Assembly (NCBI RefSeq): GCF_902167145.1
Contig: NC_050104.1
Coordinates: forward strand, 104,729,849-104,793,848
DNA: 64,000 nt
DNA from: Zea mays
Taxonomy: Eukaryota; Streptophyta; Magnoliopsida; Poales; Poaceae
Reading direction: 5' to 3'
Below the pieces are notes generated by a model that had not been told where the DNA came from, ran no database searches, and worked only from the letters and a program-made list of their open reading frames with translations. The translations under genes were made by a program, and so were the position numbers. This document shows positions 9,764 to 22,159 of this stretch, piece by piece; the first letter of the stretch is position 1, and the number at the start of each line of letters is the position of its first letter.

Positions 9764-11426
9764 TGTGAATCATCTAGGCCCCTTTGGTGATGTTTTAGTA
9801 ATTAATGGCAACTGCTTGTGGACTAACGATTCTTGGAGAAATAAGAATACAGGGTTGGACCACATAGAACAGGAAAATTGGAGAATCATAAGCATTGGTT
9901 GTGGATCAAATGAAGGCAAAGGTATAATATAGGTTTCGTTTTTGCCGGTCTTGAGGAGTTTAGAGAAGATACCTGACCGGATTGGTAGGCTAGATAGTCG
10001 TACTATTAAGAGGGGTCAATGACTTTGATCTGTGTAAAACTTAGTGCCTCATAGAGCATCAAGTAGTTGCATTTGCATGAGGACTAACAGCGCTTCAATT
10101 TTCTTGAGTTCAAAATTCTTTCAAAAGAGAGTTTGAAAATGCAAAGTCTTGGATGTGCGGACCGTCCGGGCCTTTAGGGCGGACCGCCCGCGATCCACCG
10201 GAGGGGTCCGAAGTCTGACCACTTCGGGAACCATCTTGTTCCTTTGCACTGCGGACCGTCCGCAGTCTTGACCAGAGAAGGCTGGTTTCGGGCCAGTCCC
10301 TGAATTATAGCGTGGACCGTCCGGCTGTGTTCGGCGGACAGTCCGCAAGTGTCAAACATGTTTTGGACAGGGACTGTGTGATTTTGTAGATTTGTACTAT
10401 GGACTGTCCGGGGGACTAGTCCGGACAGTACTGTCTCAGGTCTCGGACCGTCCGGCCTTATAGGCGGACGGTCCGCCCGTATTATCTATTCCTGGTCCAA
10501 GGTCCGGGTGCCTCAAGTTGCCAGGTCGCGGACGGTCCGGCCTTGAAGGGCGGACTGTCCGGAGCCACCTTTTCTGACAGCTCTGACAGTTTTCAAACGG
10601 GAATTATAGCCGTTATATGTACGACGGACCGTCCGGCCCTAGGGCGCGGACCATCCGCGTGTGCGCAGAACTGGTGCTTTTTGCACATAACAGTTGGAAT
10701 TTGATGGGGGGCTATAAATAGAAGGGTAGCTCGTGTGAGAGAGCTCTCTTGGCTATTCCTTGCACACATTGAGCTCATTTGTGATCCTCCAACTCACTCT
10801 CTCACACTCTTTGCTTGAGATTGCATTCTAGTGAGAGATTGAGGGTTCCTAGTGCATTTGCATCATTCGATGATTCTTGAGGCACTAGGTGGTACACCGA
10901 GCAAGCGTCATTGGCTTATTACTCTTGGAGGTTGCCGCCTCCTAAACGGCTCGGGTGATTGTCTCCGTCGAGCTCTCCAAGAAGATTGTGGTGAAGCCAC
11001 GATGTTGATTGTGAGGGGTTCACGCCTACCTCGCCGGAGCGGCAAAGGTGACATTAGTGGAATCGAAGTATTGAGTGATTTCTTGTCCACTTAGCTCAAA
11101 GATCAAGCCGTGTCTTGATAGAGGAGCAAGTGAGAGCTTGAAGTCCACCTCAACGTGGATTAGGGGTGATCGGCAAATCACCGATACCACGGGATAAATT
11201 TCGGTGTCTCTACCTTCTTGCATTACTTATTGCCTTGCAAGTGATTAGTGTTTTGCATATTGTTCCTCAAGTATTCAATCACCGTAGTTGATTCTCATAC
11301 ATTGTTTACTTGTTGTCACTAGAGAATTTATTCCTCTTGTTATATTGATTAAATTTACCTAGTGCTTTTGATTTTAGTCAAAACCGCCTATTCACCCCCC
11401 TTCTAGCCGGTGTCCTTGATCCTACA
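9764..11426 (+). repeat. 5' LTR of element B
   Basis: It starts TGTGAATCATCTAGGCCCC and ends GTCCTTGATCCTACA (1663 bp). At 10150-10660 it holds about a dozen copies of a CGGAC(C/T/G/A)GTCCG palindrome, sometimes with one changed base, spaced 20-70 bp apart. A TATA box TATAAATA (10713-10720) follows about 60 bp after the last one. This layout fits a promoter with an upstream array of binding sites, as described for Sirevirus LTRs. Confidence 0.88.
10713..10720 (+). promoter_or_regulatory. TATA box of element B 5' LTR
   Basis: TATAAATA in the context GGGGGGCTATAAATAGAAGG, directly downstream of the palindrome array. The same box occurs in the 3' LTR at 20778-20785. Confidence 0.75.
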
Positions 11427-11428
11427 AG

Positions 11429-11440
11429 TGGTATCGGAGC
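11429..11440 (+). other. Primer binding site of element B
   Basis: TGGTATCGGAGC lies two bases after the LTR end. It is complementary to the 3' end of initiator tRNA-Met with one mismatch (consensus TGGTATCAGAGC). The same variant occurs in element E. Confidence 0.8.
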
Positions 11441-11487
11441 CGAGGACTCCATTGTTTGTGGATCTAATCATCCCGGAGTGGGACAAA

Positions 11488-13439
11488 ATGGCTAGTAACA
11501 ACAATGTGCACATTGGGAAGCCACGCATTTTGATGGGAATAATTATGACTATTGGAAAATAAGAATGTCAATGCATCTTAGAGCAATGGGTGGAAAAATT
11601 TGGCCAATTGTCAGGGATGGATTTGTTGTGTTGAAAGAAGATGAACCATCCGTTAGTGATAATGAGAATATCCTCACAAATGATCAAGCCATGAATGTCT
11701 TTTATGATGCTCTTGATATAAATGAGTTCAATCGTATCAAGAATCTCACAACCGCTCATGAGATTTGGATTAAGCTAATGGAATATCATGAAGGAACTAC
11801 AATTGTGAAGAGTGCCAAACTATATGTGTGCAAAGGGAAGTTTGAGCAATTTATTATGAAAGAAGATGAGAGTGTATCCAATATATTCAATCGGTTAAAT
11901 GAGATAGTGAATGAACTCAAGAGACTTGGTTTTAATGTACTGGATGTGGATTTCACTCACAAGTTCCTTAGATCACTTCCGGAGAAATATGAGACCATTG
12001 TGACAATGTTAGTAAGGAGTGATCTATCTACAACTTCTCCAACCAAAGTATTGGGAGAAATTATCACTCAAGATATATTTAAGAAGTCACAAGCCGATGC
12101 TTTAAGTTTGGCAAAGAAGGCGAAAAATGAATCAATTGCTCTCAAAGCTAAGGCCTCAAAGGCAATTGAAAAAGAGGATAATAATGATGAAGAAAATGAA
12201 AGTGAGAGTGATGGTGACATGGCTCTATTTGTAAGGAAATTCAATAAATTCATGAAGATGAAGAGAGGTCAACCTAGAAGAGGTCAAACATCAAGAAGAA
12301 ATGATTTCAATGATAGAAAGTGTTTTGAGTGTGGGGAACCCGGTCACATTGCCATGAATTGCCCAAGCAAGAAGAAGAAGGGCAAAGATGAAAGTGACAA
12401 GAAGAAAAAGAAATACTACAACAAGAAGAAAGATGGCAAAGCCTACTTAGTTGAATGGGACTCGGATGATAGCTCGGATGATGATGATGATGATGACACC
12501 TCATCCAAGCTTAATGCCGGAATTGCCATCAAGGAAGCTCCCTCACTCTTCTCATCCCCCCATTGTCTCATGGCAAAGGGAGATGCTAAGGTAAAAATCA
12601 TCACCAATTTAAATGATATAAATGATGATGATGATATCGATGATGTTGATGATGATGGCTATTCATATGATGATCTTGTTAGAATGTTAGGTGAGGCCGA
12701 TGACTACATGCACAAAGAAAAAGAAAAATTTAAGACCTTGAAGGAATTGTATAAAAACCTCCAAGTGTCTTTTGAGGAGCTCAAGACCTCTCACAATGAC
12801 CTAAAAGAAAATTGTGAGAAGCTTGCGGATGCTCAAAAATCGTCTATTGTGCATGAAGTTGAGGTGGTCACTAAGGATGTTGGAGTCACTTGTGACTTAC
12901 TTGATAGTCTTACAAGTGAACCACTACCTACTAACTCTATTTGTGATAAATGCAAAATTTCTCTCAATGATAACATTGCTCTTGATGAATCAAAAATCAT
13001 TGTTGAGAATGAAGTGTTAGTAGATAGAGTAAACACTCTAACTCATGACCTAGAAAAGGCATATGGTGGTAAGGCTAAATTGGATTTCATATTGGGAAGT
13101 CAACGGTGCTCTCTTAACCGTGAAGGTCTTGGATTTGTTCCCAAGAAAGGAAAGAATGCTTTTGTAAAGCAAAAGACATTGTTTGTGAAAGAATGTGACA
13201 AAGTGTGTCACAAGTGTCACAAGAAGGGACATGTTAAGAAAAATTGTCCTAAGTTCAAAAATGTATCCTCCACTTGTTTTGAGCATTGTTATGTTCTTTC
13301 TCATAATGCAAAAGGTGTTCATGCTAAATTTGTTGGTACTTCAATTGTTGGAAACAAAAAGAAAGCTATTTGGGTGCCAAAGACCTTGGTCACTAACATC
13401 CAAGGACCCAAGCAAGTTTGGATACCTAAAAGAGATTGA
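11488..13439 (+). pseudogene. gag of element B (5' frameshift)
   Basis: The main open frame, 11565-13439, encodes Copia Gag: a UBN2/retrotrans_gag region (AHEIWIKLMEYHEGTT.., LRSLPEKYETIV), a first zinc knuckle CFECGEPGHIAMNC at ~12325, a Lys- and Asp-rich stretch, a coiled-coil region, and a second CHKCHKKGHVKKNC knuckle near 13210. The natural start is probably the ATG at 11488 (MASNNN..), but a one-base loss around 11520 puts that ATG out of frame with the rest. Two knuckles and a long C-terminal extension are typical of Sirevirus Gag. Gag ends at a TGA 13 bases before the pol frame opens. Confidence 0.82.
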
Positions 13440-13452
13440 TTTCCTTTTGTAG

Positions 13453-16400
13453 GTAAACTACAAGGCGGGAGGGAATCATTGGGTGTTAGATAGTGGATGT
13501 ACTCAACACATGACCGGAGATATGAAAATGTTTACCCAAATGAGTGAGGAAGATTGCTCAAATTATGATAGTATCACATTTGGAGATAATCGCAAAGGAA
13601 AGGTTAAAGGTTTGGGTAAAATTGCTATTTCAAATGATCATTCCATATCAAATGTGCTCTTGCTTGAGTCTTTGAATTTTAATCTACTTTTCGTAGCTCA
13701 ATTATGTGATTTAGGATTTTGTTGCAATTTCACGGTTGAAGATGTTATTATCTCTAGTGTTGATGGTAGCAATCTTAAGTTTAAAGGTTTTAGACATGAA
13801 AATCTTTATCTTGTTGATTTCTCATCTAATGAGGCAAAGCTCACAACTTGCCTATTCTCAAAAGCTTCACTAGGTTGGTTATGGCATAGAAGACTTGGTC
13901 ATGTTGGAATGAAGCAACTCAATCGGCTAGCCAAGCATGACTTAGTTCGTGGCTTAAAAGATGTAAAGTTTGAGAAGAACAAATTGTGTAGCTCTTGTCA
14001 AGCCGGGAAGCAAGTGGCAAACACTCATCCAAATAAAAGTCAAATGTCCACTCATCGACCTTTGGAATTACTTCACATGGATTTATTTGGGCCCACATCT
14101 TTTGTAAGTATTGGTGGTAATTCTTATTGTCTTGTGATTGTGGATGATTATTCAAGATTTACTTGGGTTTATTTTCTTCGAGACAAATCTAATGTGTTTG
14201 AAACATTCAAGTCATTTGCTATATTGGCTCAAAATCAATTTGATTTCGACATCAAAAAGGTTAGAAGTGATAATGGGTCGGAATTCAAAAATGCAAGAAT
14301 TGATGAATATTGTGATGACAAGGGTATTAAACATGAATTCTCTTCCAAATATACCCCGGAACAAAATGGTATTGTTGAAAGAAAGAATAGAACTCTCATT
14401 GATATGGCTAGGTCTATGTTAGCGGAATATAATATATCAGATTCTTATTGGGCCGAGGCAATAAATACCGCTTGTCATTCATCAAATAGACTATATTGTC
14501 ACAAGCTTTTGAAGAAAACTCCATATGAATTGCTCATTGATAGAAAGCCAAATATCTCATATTTTAGGGTATTCGGTTGCAAATGTTATATTTTAAGAAA
14601 GGGAAGCCGGTTTCTAAATTTGAGAAGAAATGTGATGAGGGTTTTCTTCTTGGATATTCATCAAATAGTAAAGCTTATAGAGTCTTCAACAAAACTCATG
14701 GTATTATTGAAGAAGCATATGATGTTGAATTCGATGAAACAAATGGGTCTCAAGATGAGAGTGATAATCTTGATGATGTTTGTGGAACTCAATTGATAAA
14801 TGCAATGAAAACAATGGTCATTGGTGAAATAAAGCCAAAGGAAGATGATGATGAAAATAGTGTGGTTGTCATTCCTTCATCCTCAACTCTAAATGAGGAA
14901 GATCACCAAAGCCAACAACATGATGAAACTATGGATACTCATGATGAAGGTACTTCAAGACATTCGGTTCCTCCTAATGCTTCAACTAGCAATTATCAAA
15001 CGGTATCAAGAATTCATCATTCCATTGTGAAGGATCACCAGGTTGATCAAATTGTGGGTGATATTAGTAAGGGTGTTCAAACTCGCTCTCGCATAGCTTC
15101 ATTTTGTGAACATTTCTCTTTCGTATCTTGTATGGAACCTAACCGTGTAGATGAAGCTCTACTTGATGTTGATTGGGTGAATGCAATGCATGAAGAATTA
15201 AACAACTTCGCTCGAAATGAAGTTTGGGAGCTTGTTGAGAGACCAAAGAACCACAATGTTATTGGTACAAAATGGGTGTTTCGCAACAAGCACAATGAAG
15301 ATGGTGTGGTAGTAAGAAACAAGGCAAGATTAGTTGCACAAGGATATACTCAAATTGAGGGATTGGATTTTGGGGAGACATTTGCTCCCGTGGCAAGATT
15401 AGAAGCAATCCGGATTCTTCTTGCTTATGCTTGTGCACATAATATCAAGCTCTACCAAATGGATGTAAAGAGTGCTTTTCTAAATGGTAAGATTAGTGAA
15501 CTAGTGTATGTTGAACAACCTCCCGGTTTTGAGGACCCCAAAAGACCTAACCATGTGTTCAAGCTTTCTAAAGCTCTCTATGGGCTTAAGCAAGCTCCAC
15601 GCGCTTGGTATGAAAGGCTTAGGGATTTCTTGCTTTCCAAAGACTTCAAAATTGGGAAGGTTGACATTACTCTATTCACTAAAAGAATTGACAAAGACTT
15701 ATTTGTTTGTCAAATCTATGTTGATGATATTATTTTTGGATCTACTAATGAATTATTTTGTGAGGAATTCGGAAAAATGATGTCAAAAGAATTTGAAATG
15801 TCTATGATAGGAGAATTGAACTTCTTTCTTGGCCTTCAAATCAAACAATTGAACGATGGAATTTTTATAAGTCAATCAAAATATTTGAAGGACATGCTCA
15901 AGAAGTTTGGTTTAGAAAATGCAAAGCCTATCAAGACTCCAATGACAACAAATGGTCATCTAGACTTAGATGAAGGAGGTACTATGGTTGATCAAAAACT
16001 TTATCGTTCAATAATTGGTAGTTTGCTTTATATTACCGCATCTAGGCCCGATGTTATGTTTAGTGTATGCATGTGTGCTCGATTTCAAGCTTCACCTAGA
16101 GAGATTCACTTGAAGGACGCTAAAAGAATTCTAAGATATTTGAAGTATACTCCCAATATTGGTCTATGGTATCCCAAAGGTGCTCAATTTGAATTAATTG
16201 GATATTCGGATTCGGACTATGTGGGGTGCAAAGTTGATAGAAAAAGCACCTCCGGTTGTTGTCAATTTCTTGTTAGATCTCTTGTTTCATGGTCTTCTAA
16301 AAAACAAAATTCGGTTGCTCTCTCTACCGCCGAAGCGGAATATATATCGGCCGGAAATTGTTGTGCTCAACTATTATGGATGAAACAAACTTTATTGGAT

Positions 16401-16670
16401 TATGGGATTATTTTTAAGAATGTGCCTCTCATGTGTGATAATGAGAGTGCGGTAAAATTGGCTACCAATCCGATCCAACACTCAAGAACTAAGCATATTG
16501 ATATACGGCATCACTTCTTAAGGGATCATGTTGGAAAGGGAGATATCTCTATTTATTCTATTGGCACGAATGATCAATTAGCAGACATTTTTACAAAGCC
16601 TTTGGATGAAACAAGATTTTGTTCTCTAAGAAGTGAAATGAATGTGATCGATCTCTCAAATGTGGCTTGA
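13453..16670 (+). pseudogene. pol of element B: protease, integrase, RT, RNase H (one frameshift)
   Basis: Domains in order: aspartic protease (LDSGCTQHM at ~13486); GAG_pre-integrase with WHRRLGH (~13880) and CSSCQAGK; integrase core with catalytic D in HMDLFGP (~14075), D in RSDNGSEF (~14265) and E in NGIVERKNRT (~14365); RT with [23 protein letters not shown] and catalytic YVDDIIFGS (~15718); RNase H with [10 protein letters not shown] and STAEAEY; the end is near LSNVA. A single frameshift near 14600 (KKG/KPVSKF region) splits it into 13453-14796 and 14577-16670. Otherwise all catalytic motifs are present. Pol lies in a different frame from gag, with a stop between them. Confidence 0.85.
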
Positions 16671-17483
16671 AGTTGATCACGCATGTGTAGTGTTGCAATT
16701 CGGTTCTAAATATGCTCTCTATGCTATTTATTTGGTATTTTTGATGCATTTTTCATTCTAAATTGATCTAGATAGTTTAATACAAAAATTTGCATTACTC
16801 AATTACATAATATGTATATGCATGCATACTAACCCTTGGATTGGTCGAAATGTCCATATATGAGCACCAATTCAGATTTGAAATTCAAAATCAGAAAGTG
16901 GACAGACATTGGAAAACTGAGTATCAGGCCGCAGACCGTCCACCCATGGATCGCGGACCGTCTGCAGCATCAGGAACTGGACAGTCCGATCAGCAGACTG
17001 TCTGAACTCATCAGGTCGCGGACCGTTCGCCGACCCTGCGCGGACCGTCCGCGACAGGCAGTAAAGTCGGGCAGAGGCCGCAGACTTGTCATTTGTGTTC
17101 TTTGCCCCTTTTCTCTTGCTCTCCACTCGCCAAATAGTCTCCTTTGTCGATTGTGCGTGGACGGCGAGGTGACGTTGCGCACGGACAGTCCGACAGCTTG
17201 TGGAAACGTTCAATCAACATGTCTTCCTCACGGTATTTCATAACCTTATGGATTTCATCAAATCTCTTCAATTTTGAGATTATTTGGATTTCCTCTCTGA
17301 TCTAAAATTGAGCAGTAGTTTTACAAATCTGATTGGTGGGATTGTTAGTTCTACTCACTGTGAATGATGTGCACAATTTTGAACTCGTTTGGATGGATAT
17401 TCTCTGCAAAATCATCAATTCAACATTTGTGGCGGCTAGGGTTCTGAAGAGTCACCCCTAGTCGGTCGCGGACCGTCCGCCTG
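16671..17483 (+). other. Element B spacer with CGGACCGTCCG palindromes before the env-like ORF
   Basis: There is no convincing coding sequence. At 16925-17060, 17160-17190 and 17463-17555 it carries the same CGGACCGTCCG-type palindromes (GCGGACCGTCCGC, GGACAGTCCG and others) that form the array in the LTR promoter. Short ORFs here are by-products of GC-rich repeats. Confidence 0.6.
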
Positions 17484-19187
17484 GTGGGCGCGGACCGTCC
17501 GGGCCTCTGGCGCGGACAGTCCGGCCCCCTAGCGCGGACCGTCCGGACCCTGGCAGAGCAATGCAGTTCTATTCCTTTTTATTGTGCTGATTGGTATCAA
17601 CTATTTATCTATGGCTGTCTGTCACATTATTGCAGTGGTTTGGGTGGTCTCCGCAAGAAACTTGCAGGTCGCTTTAAATCAAAGCGCCCTCGTGGAGATG
17701 ATGCTGACTATACACCAACCACTGATTCAGAGGCCCAATCCTCAGCTGGGGGCACTGAATCTATGGATACTGAAGACTTTCCTCATGTCCATCCCGATTA
17801 TCCCATTGACACCACAGGATGGACATATCCAAAGCGGAGGTTTTCTATGGCTGAGTACTGCTCAAGGCGGACTGTGAACCAATACACTCTGCCATCTGAC
17901 ACCAATGTTCAATTCTTTCATACTCAGCTGCAGTTTGATGTTTTTTGGGGCACCTTGGTGGATACAAATTTTCATAAACATCAGGTGATTGATTGGTCTT
18001 TCATGCTAGGTCAATCAGTCATGGAGGGTCTGATCCCTAAGTTTGAGACGTGTGGATTGTATCAGTTTATGGGGCAACGAACAGACTTCAGTGAAATGGC
18101 TGTCAAGCAATTCCTGGCCACCTCAGAGATTGATATAGAAGAAGAATCCATCACCTGGATGACTGGATTCAAGCGCTATTCTGCCTCTTTTGCTGACTTT
18201 GCCAATGCCAACAGTCTGGATTATGGCACCATTTCAGCTGGACTGGATCTCTACACTGAGGATAATTTTGAGGACTTTGTGCAATTCTATGAGCCAGCAA
18301 GGCTGGGAATACCCAGGAGGTTTGGAGAGACAGCAGGACTCAGGCATCATCCTGCTGTGATCAACAAGATTGCCAGAGTCACTATTCTTCCCAAGAGTGG
18401 GGATAAGAGCAAAATACGGGACAAATTCTAGAACATTATCCACCACATCATGAACGGTGAGGTAATGAATGTTGTTCTTTTCATGATGAGACAGCTCAAT
18501 GATTTGAAAATGGACAAGAACCAAAATTTAGCATATGCTCCTTATATTATGGCTCTCATCAAAGCCAAGACAAGATTTGAGGGGCCTTGCGAGATTGTTC
18601 ACACACCGTTCAGACCTTTTAAGAATGAGATAGGGTTTCTCACCAGGCCACTCACTCCCTTCCCCGATAATGAGGAAGACCCTGGCTATGATGCAGGAGC
18701 AGCTCCTGATGTTGAGGCTGAGCAGATGCCTCCTCCTCCACCTCCTCCTCAGCCTCAGCAGTATTGGCAGCCTGGTCCAGGCTACTTTGATCCATATTTT
18801 CACACTATGCAGCAGGGGCTTGAGACCCATATTGATACTCGCTTTGAGGGCATGATGACACATATGGATCACCGCCTAGATGACATGCAGTCTCGCTTTG
18901 ACAGTAACTGGGATGCGCTCAACTCTGAGTTTTCTGAGTTTTGTGATCACATTCACACTAATGTCACTGATCCTATCATGACCAGGCTAAATAATATGCA
19001 GCAGAGTTTTCAAGATAACATGGGCGCTCTCTCCAGCCAATTTGACAATCTTTCTACCAATGACAGCATGCATGATATCAGTCAGAGGCAGCAACAACTC
19101 CAGCAAGATTTTGGCCAGTTCTCCTCTCTTTTTGACACATTCAGCACTCACTACTACAACATGCATCCTCCACCCAGTGATCAGTGA
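17484..19187 (+). pseudogene. Extra (env-like) ORF of element B, one in-frame stop
   Basis: A single reading frame is open from 17484 to a TAG at 18429-18431 and continues in the same frame to 19187. The protein has a basic N-terminal part (GLRKKLAGRFKSKRPRGDD), a middle with WTYPKRRFSMAEYC and FHTQLQFDVFWGTL, a Pro-rich stretch (QMPPPPPPPQPQQYW), and a C-terminal coiled-coil part with repeated HxDxRF/MQSRFD heptads. It belongs with the uncharacterised extra ORFs that Sireviruses carry between pol and the 3' LTR. No transmembrane segment or signal peptide stands out. The first ATG in frame is at 17763, but upstream residues look coding. An acceptor-like 'cattattgcag' at 17625-17635 suggests spliced expression (inference). 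Confidence 0.65.
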
Positions 19188-19806
19188 GGCCTCTCCTTTG
19201 TGGCAATTGATGCCAAAGGGGGAGAGAAGTGATGAGAAGAGAAGTTGTCAGATGTCACATTCAGGGGGAGTTGTTGGTCTATGTGGACATTAAGACCGTG
19301 CATATGCATATTTACCTTTTTATGTCGCATGCATTAGTTTATGTCTTATGCATTTGGAATTGGCTTGAACTGTTAACTCTATGTCGTATGTCTGTGGACA
19401 ATTATCTGTAATATTCTGTGGGATGAACTATGTTTAGTTCAAATTACTCTATGTGTGGTTAATCGAGGAGTGATTATAATTGCTGCGCTTACTCTACATA
19501 TCATCTCTTGTATGCCTCGATAACCATGATTGTAGGAAAGTCTCCATCAAAACTCCGATATATTATGTGTGTTATATCTTCAGCTTCAAATAATCCTGCA
19601 CACACTTAGGGGGAGCCTTTCTTACATACTGAGTTTTTTATTGAGATTTATCTATCTTTCGGACAGAACTTCAAATCAAGATAAGTCCTATGAAACTCAT
19701 CTCCAAAATCTATCTTATACCTAAGGTATGAGGGAGATTTTGAAAAACTAAACTTCTCTTTAATATATTATGTAGTGTTGTCATCAATTACCAAAAAGGG
19801 GGAGAT
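19188..19806 (+). other. Element B 3' non-coding region with multiple polypurine tracts
   Basis: Repeated purine runs, AAAGGGGGAGAGAAG (~19214), TTAGGGGGAGCC (~19607) and the functional AAAAAGGGGGAGAT directly before the 3' LTR (19793-19806), match the multiple-PPT habit of Sireviruses. No coding sequence is seen. Confidence 0.7.
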
Positions 19807-21490
19807 TGTGAATCATCTAGGCCCCTTTGGTGATGTTTTGGTAATTAATGGCAACTGCTTGTGGACTAACGATTCTTGGAGAAATAAGAATACAGGGTTG
19901 GACCACATAGAACAGGAAATATTGTAGAATCATAAGCATTGGTTGTGGATCAAATGAAGGCAAAGGTATAATATAGGTTTCGTTTTTGTCGGTCTTGAGG
20001 AGTTTAGAGAAGATACCTGGCCGGATTGGTAGGCTAGATAGTCGTACTATTAAAAGGGGTCAATGACTTTGATCTATGTAAAACTTAGTGCCTCATAGAG
20101 CATCAAGTAGTTGCATTTGCATGAGGACTAACATCACTTCAATTTTCTTGAGTTCAAAATTCTTTCAAAAGCGAGTTTGAAAAATGCAAAGTCTTGGATG
20201 CACGGACGTCCGGGCCTTGAGGGCGGACCGTCCGCGATCCACCAGAGGGGTCCGAAGTCTGACCACTTCGAGAACCATCTTGTTCCTTTGCACTGCGGAC
20301 CGTCCGGGCCTTAGGGCCGGACCCTCCGCAGTCTTGACCAGAGAAGGCTGGTTTCGGGCCAGTCCCTGAATTATAGCGCGGACCGTCAGGCTGTGTTCGG
20401 CGGACAGTCCGCAAGTGTCAAACATGTTTTGGACAGGGACTGTGTGATTTTGTAGATTTGTACTACGGACTGTCCGGGGGACTAGTCCGGACAGTACTGT
20501 CTCAGGTCTCGGACCGTCCGACCTTATAGGCGGACGGTCCGCCCGTGTTATCTATTCCTGGTCCGAGGTCCGGGTGCCTCAGGTTGCCAGGCCGCGGACG
20601 GTCCGGCCTTGAAGGGCGGACTGTCCGGAGCCACCTTTTCTGACAGCTCTGACAGTTTTCAAACGGGAATTATAGCCGTTATATGTACGGCGGACCGTCC
20701 GGCCCTAGGGCGCGGACCGTCCGCGTGTGCGCAGAACTGGTGTTTTTTGCACATAACGGTTGGAATTTGATGGGGGCTATAAATAGAAGGGTAGCTCGTG
20801 TGAGAGAGCTCTCTTGGCTATTCCTTGCACACATTGAGCTCATTTGTGATCCTCCAACTCACTCTCTCACACTCTTTGCTTGAGATTGCATTCTAGTGAG
20901 AGATTGAGGGTTCCTAGTGCATTTGCATCATTCGGTGATTCTTGAGGCACTAGGTGGTACACCAAGCAAGCGTCATTGGCTATTACTCTTGGAGGTTGCC
21001 GCCTCCTAGACGGCTCGGGTGATTGTCTCCGTCGAGCTCTCCAAGAAGATTGTGGAGAAGCCGCGGTGTTGATTGTGAGGGGTTCACGCCTACCTCGCCG
21101 GAGCGGCAAAGGTGACATTAGTGGAATCGAGGTATTGAGTGATTTATTGTCCACTTAGCTCAAAGATCAAGCCATGTCTTGATAGAGGAGCAAGTGAGAG
21201 CATGAAGTCCACCTCAACGTGGATTAGGGGTGATCGGCAAATCACCGATACCACGAGATAAATTTCGGTGTCTCTACCTTCTTGCATTACTTATTGCCTT
21301 GCAAGTGATTAGTGTTTTGCATATTGTTCCTCAAGTATTCAATCACCGTAGTTGATTCTCATACATTGTTTACTTGTTGTCACTAGAGAATTTATTCCTC
21401 TTGTTATATTGATTAAATTTACCTAGTGCTTTTGATTTTAGTCAAAACCGCCTATTCACGCCCCCTCTAGCCGGTGTCCTTGATCCTACA
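19807..21490 (+). repeat. 3' LTR of element B
   Basis: It starts TGTGAATCATCTAGGCCCC right after the polypurine tract and ends GATCCTACA (1684 bp). The palindrome array is at 20200-20730 and TATAAATA at 20778-20785. Compared with the 5' LTR there are scattered substitutions and a ~20-bp difference in the palindrome array near 20300, where this copy has an extra unit. Confidence 0.88.
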
Positions 21491-22142
21491 ACACTTCACC
21501 ATTTGCACTAGATATAGAGATGTTAACATTGATGCTATGGATGATCACCTTGCCATGATTAAAGAACAAAATGATCACATAGCTAAATTAAATGCTAAAA
21601 TTGTCGAGCATGAGTTAGAAAATGAGAAATTTAAATTTACTCGTAGTATCCTTTATAATGGGAGACGCCTCGACATTAATGATGGCATTGGCTTCCAACA
21701 AGGGATCCAAAGAAACATCAAACTTAATACCCTTAAAAACAAACTTTCTAACTTTGTTAAGGGCAAGGCTCCCATGGTTCAGGATAGAGAGGGTTACATT
21801 TTATATCCTGAGAACTATCCTGAGCACAAATTTAGAAAAAATCATGCTAGGAAACCTCATTCTCATCATGCTTATATGTATAGTAATGAGGCATCTAGCT
21901 CTAGGCATAAAACTCATATCAAAATGCCTAAAAAGAAGATTGCTAATGCATCAAATGAACATAGTATTTCATTTAAAACTTTTGATGCATCTTTTGTGCT
22001 TACTAACAAATCATGCAAAGTAGTTGCCAAATATGTTGGGGACAAACACAAGAGTCCCAAGACCTGTGTTTGGGTACCCAAGGTGCTTGTTTCTAATGTG
22101 AAAGGATCCAAGACCATTTGGGTACTTAAGAATAAGGCCTAA
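21491..22142 (+). pseudogene. Element A gag C-terminal part, right of the element B insertion
   Basis: The frame encodes the Sirevirus Gag C-terminal region: ICTRYRDVNIDAMDDHLAMI, then KLNAKIVEHELENEKFKF, RSILYNGRRLDINDGIGFQQ, and a basic tail with HKSPKTCVWVPKVLVSNVKG. It continues the frame broken at 9763. It ends in a stop just before the protease region. Confidence 0.75.
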
Positions 22143-22159
22143 ATTTATTTTGTAGGTTT

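Larger units (their letters stand above)
9764..21490 (+). mobile_element. Element B: Sirevirus-type Copia LTR retrotransposon with env-like ORF
   Basis: Complete structure: 5' LTR 9764-11426, PBS 11429-11440, gag, pol (protease, integrase, RT, RNase H), a palindrome-rich spacer, an extra env-like ORF, polypurine tracts, and 3' LTR 19807-21490. Flanks are gcact on the left and acact on the right, a 5-bp duplication with one change. It interrupts the gag frame of older element A. The LTRs look ~97-98% identical by eye, so it is fairly recent. However, gag, pol and the extra ORF each carry a frame problem, so this copy is probably not autonomous. Confidence 0.88.

Noticed and set aside
10121..11223. 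Several ORFs in the LTRs of element B, repeated at 20154-21158
   Set aside because: They are translations of palindrome arrays and LTR DNA, present in both LTRs, with no protein features.
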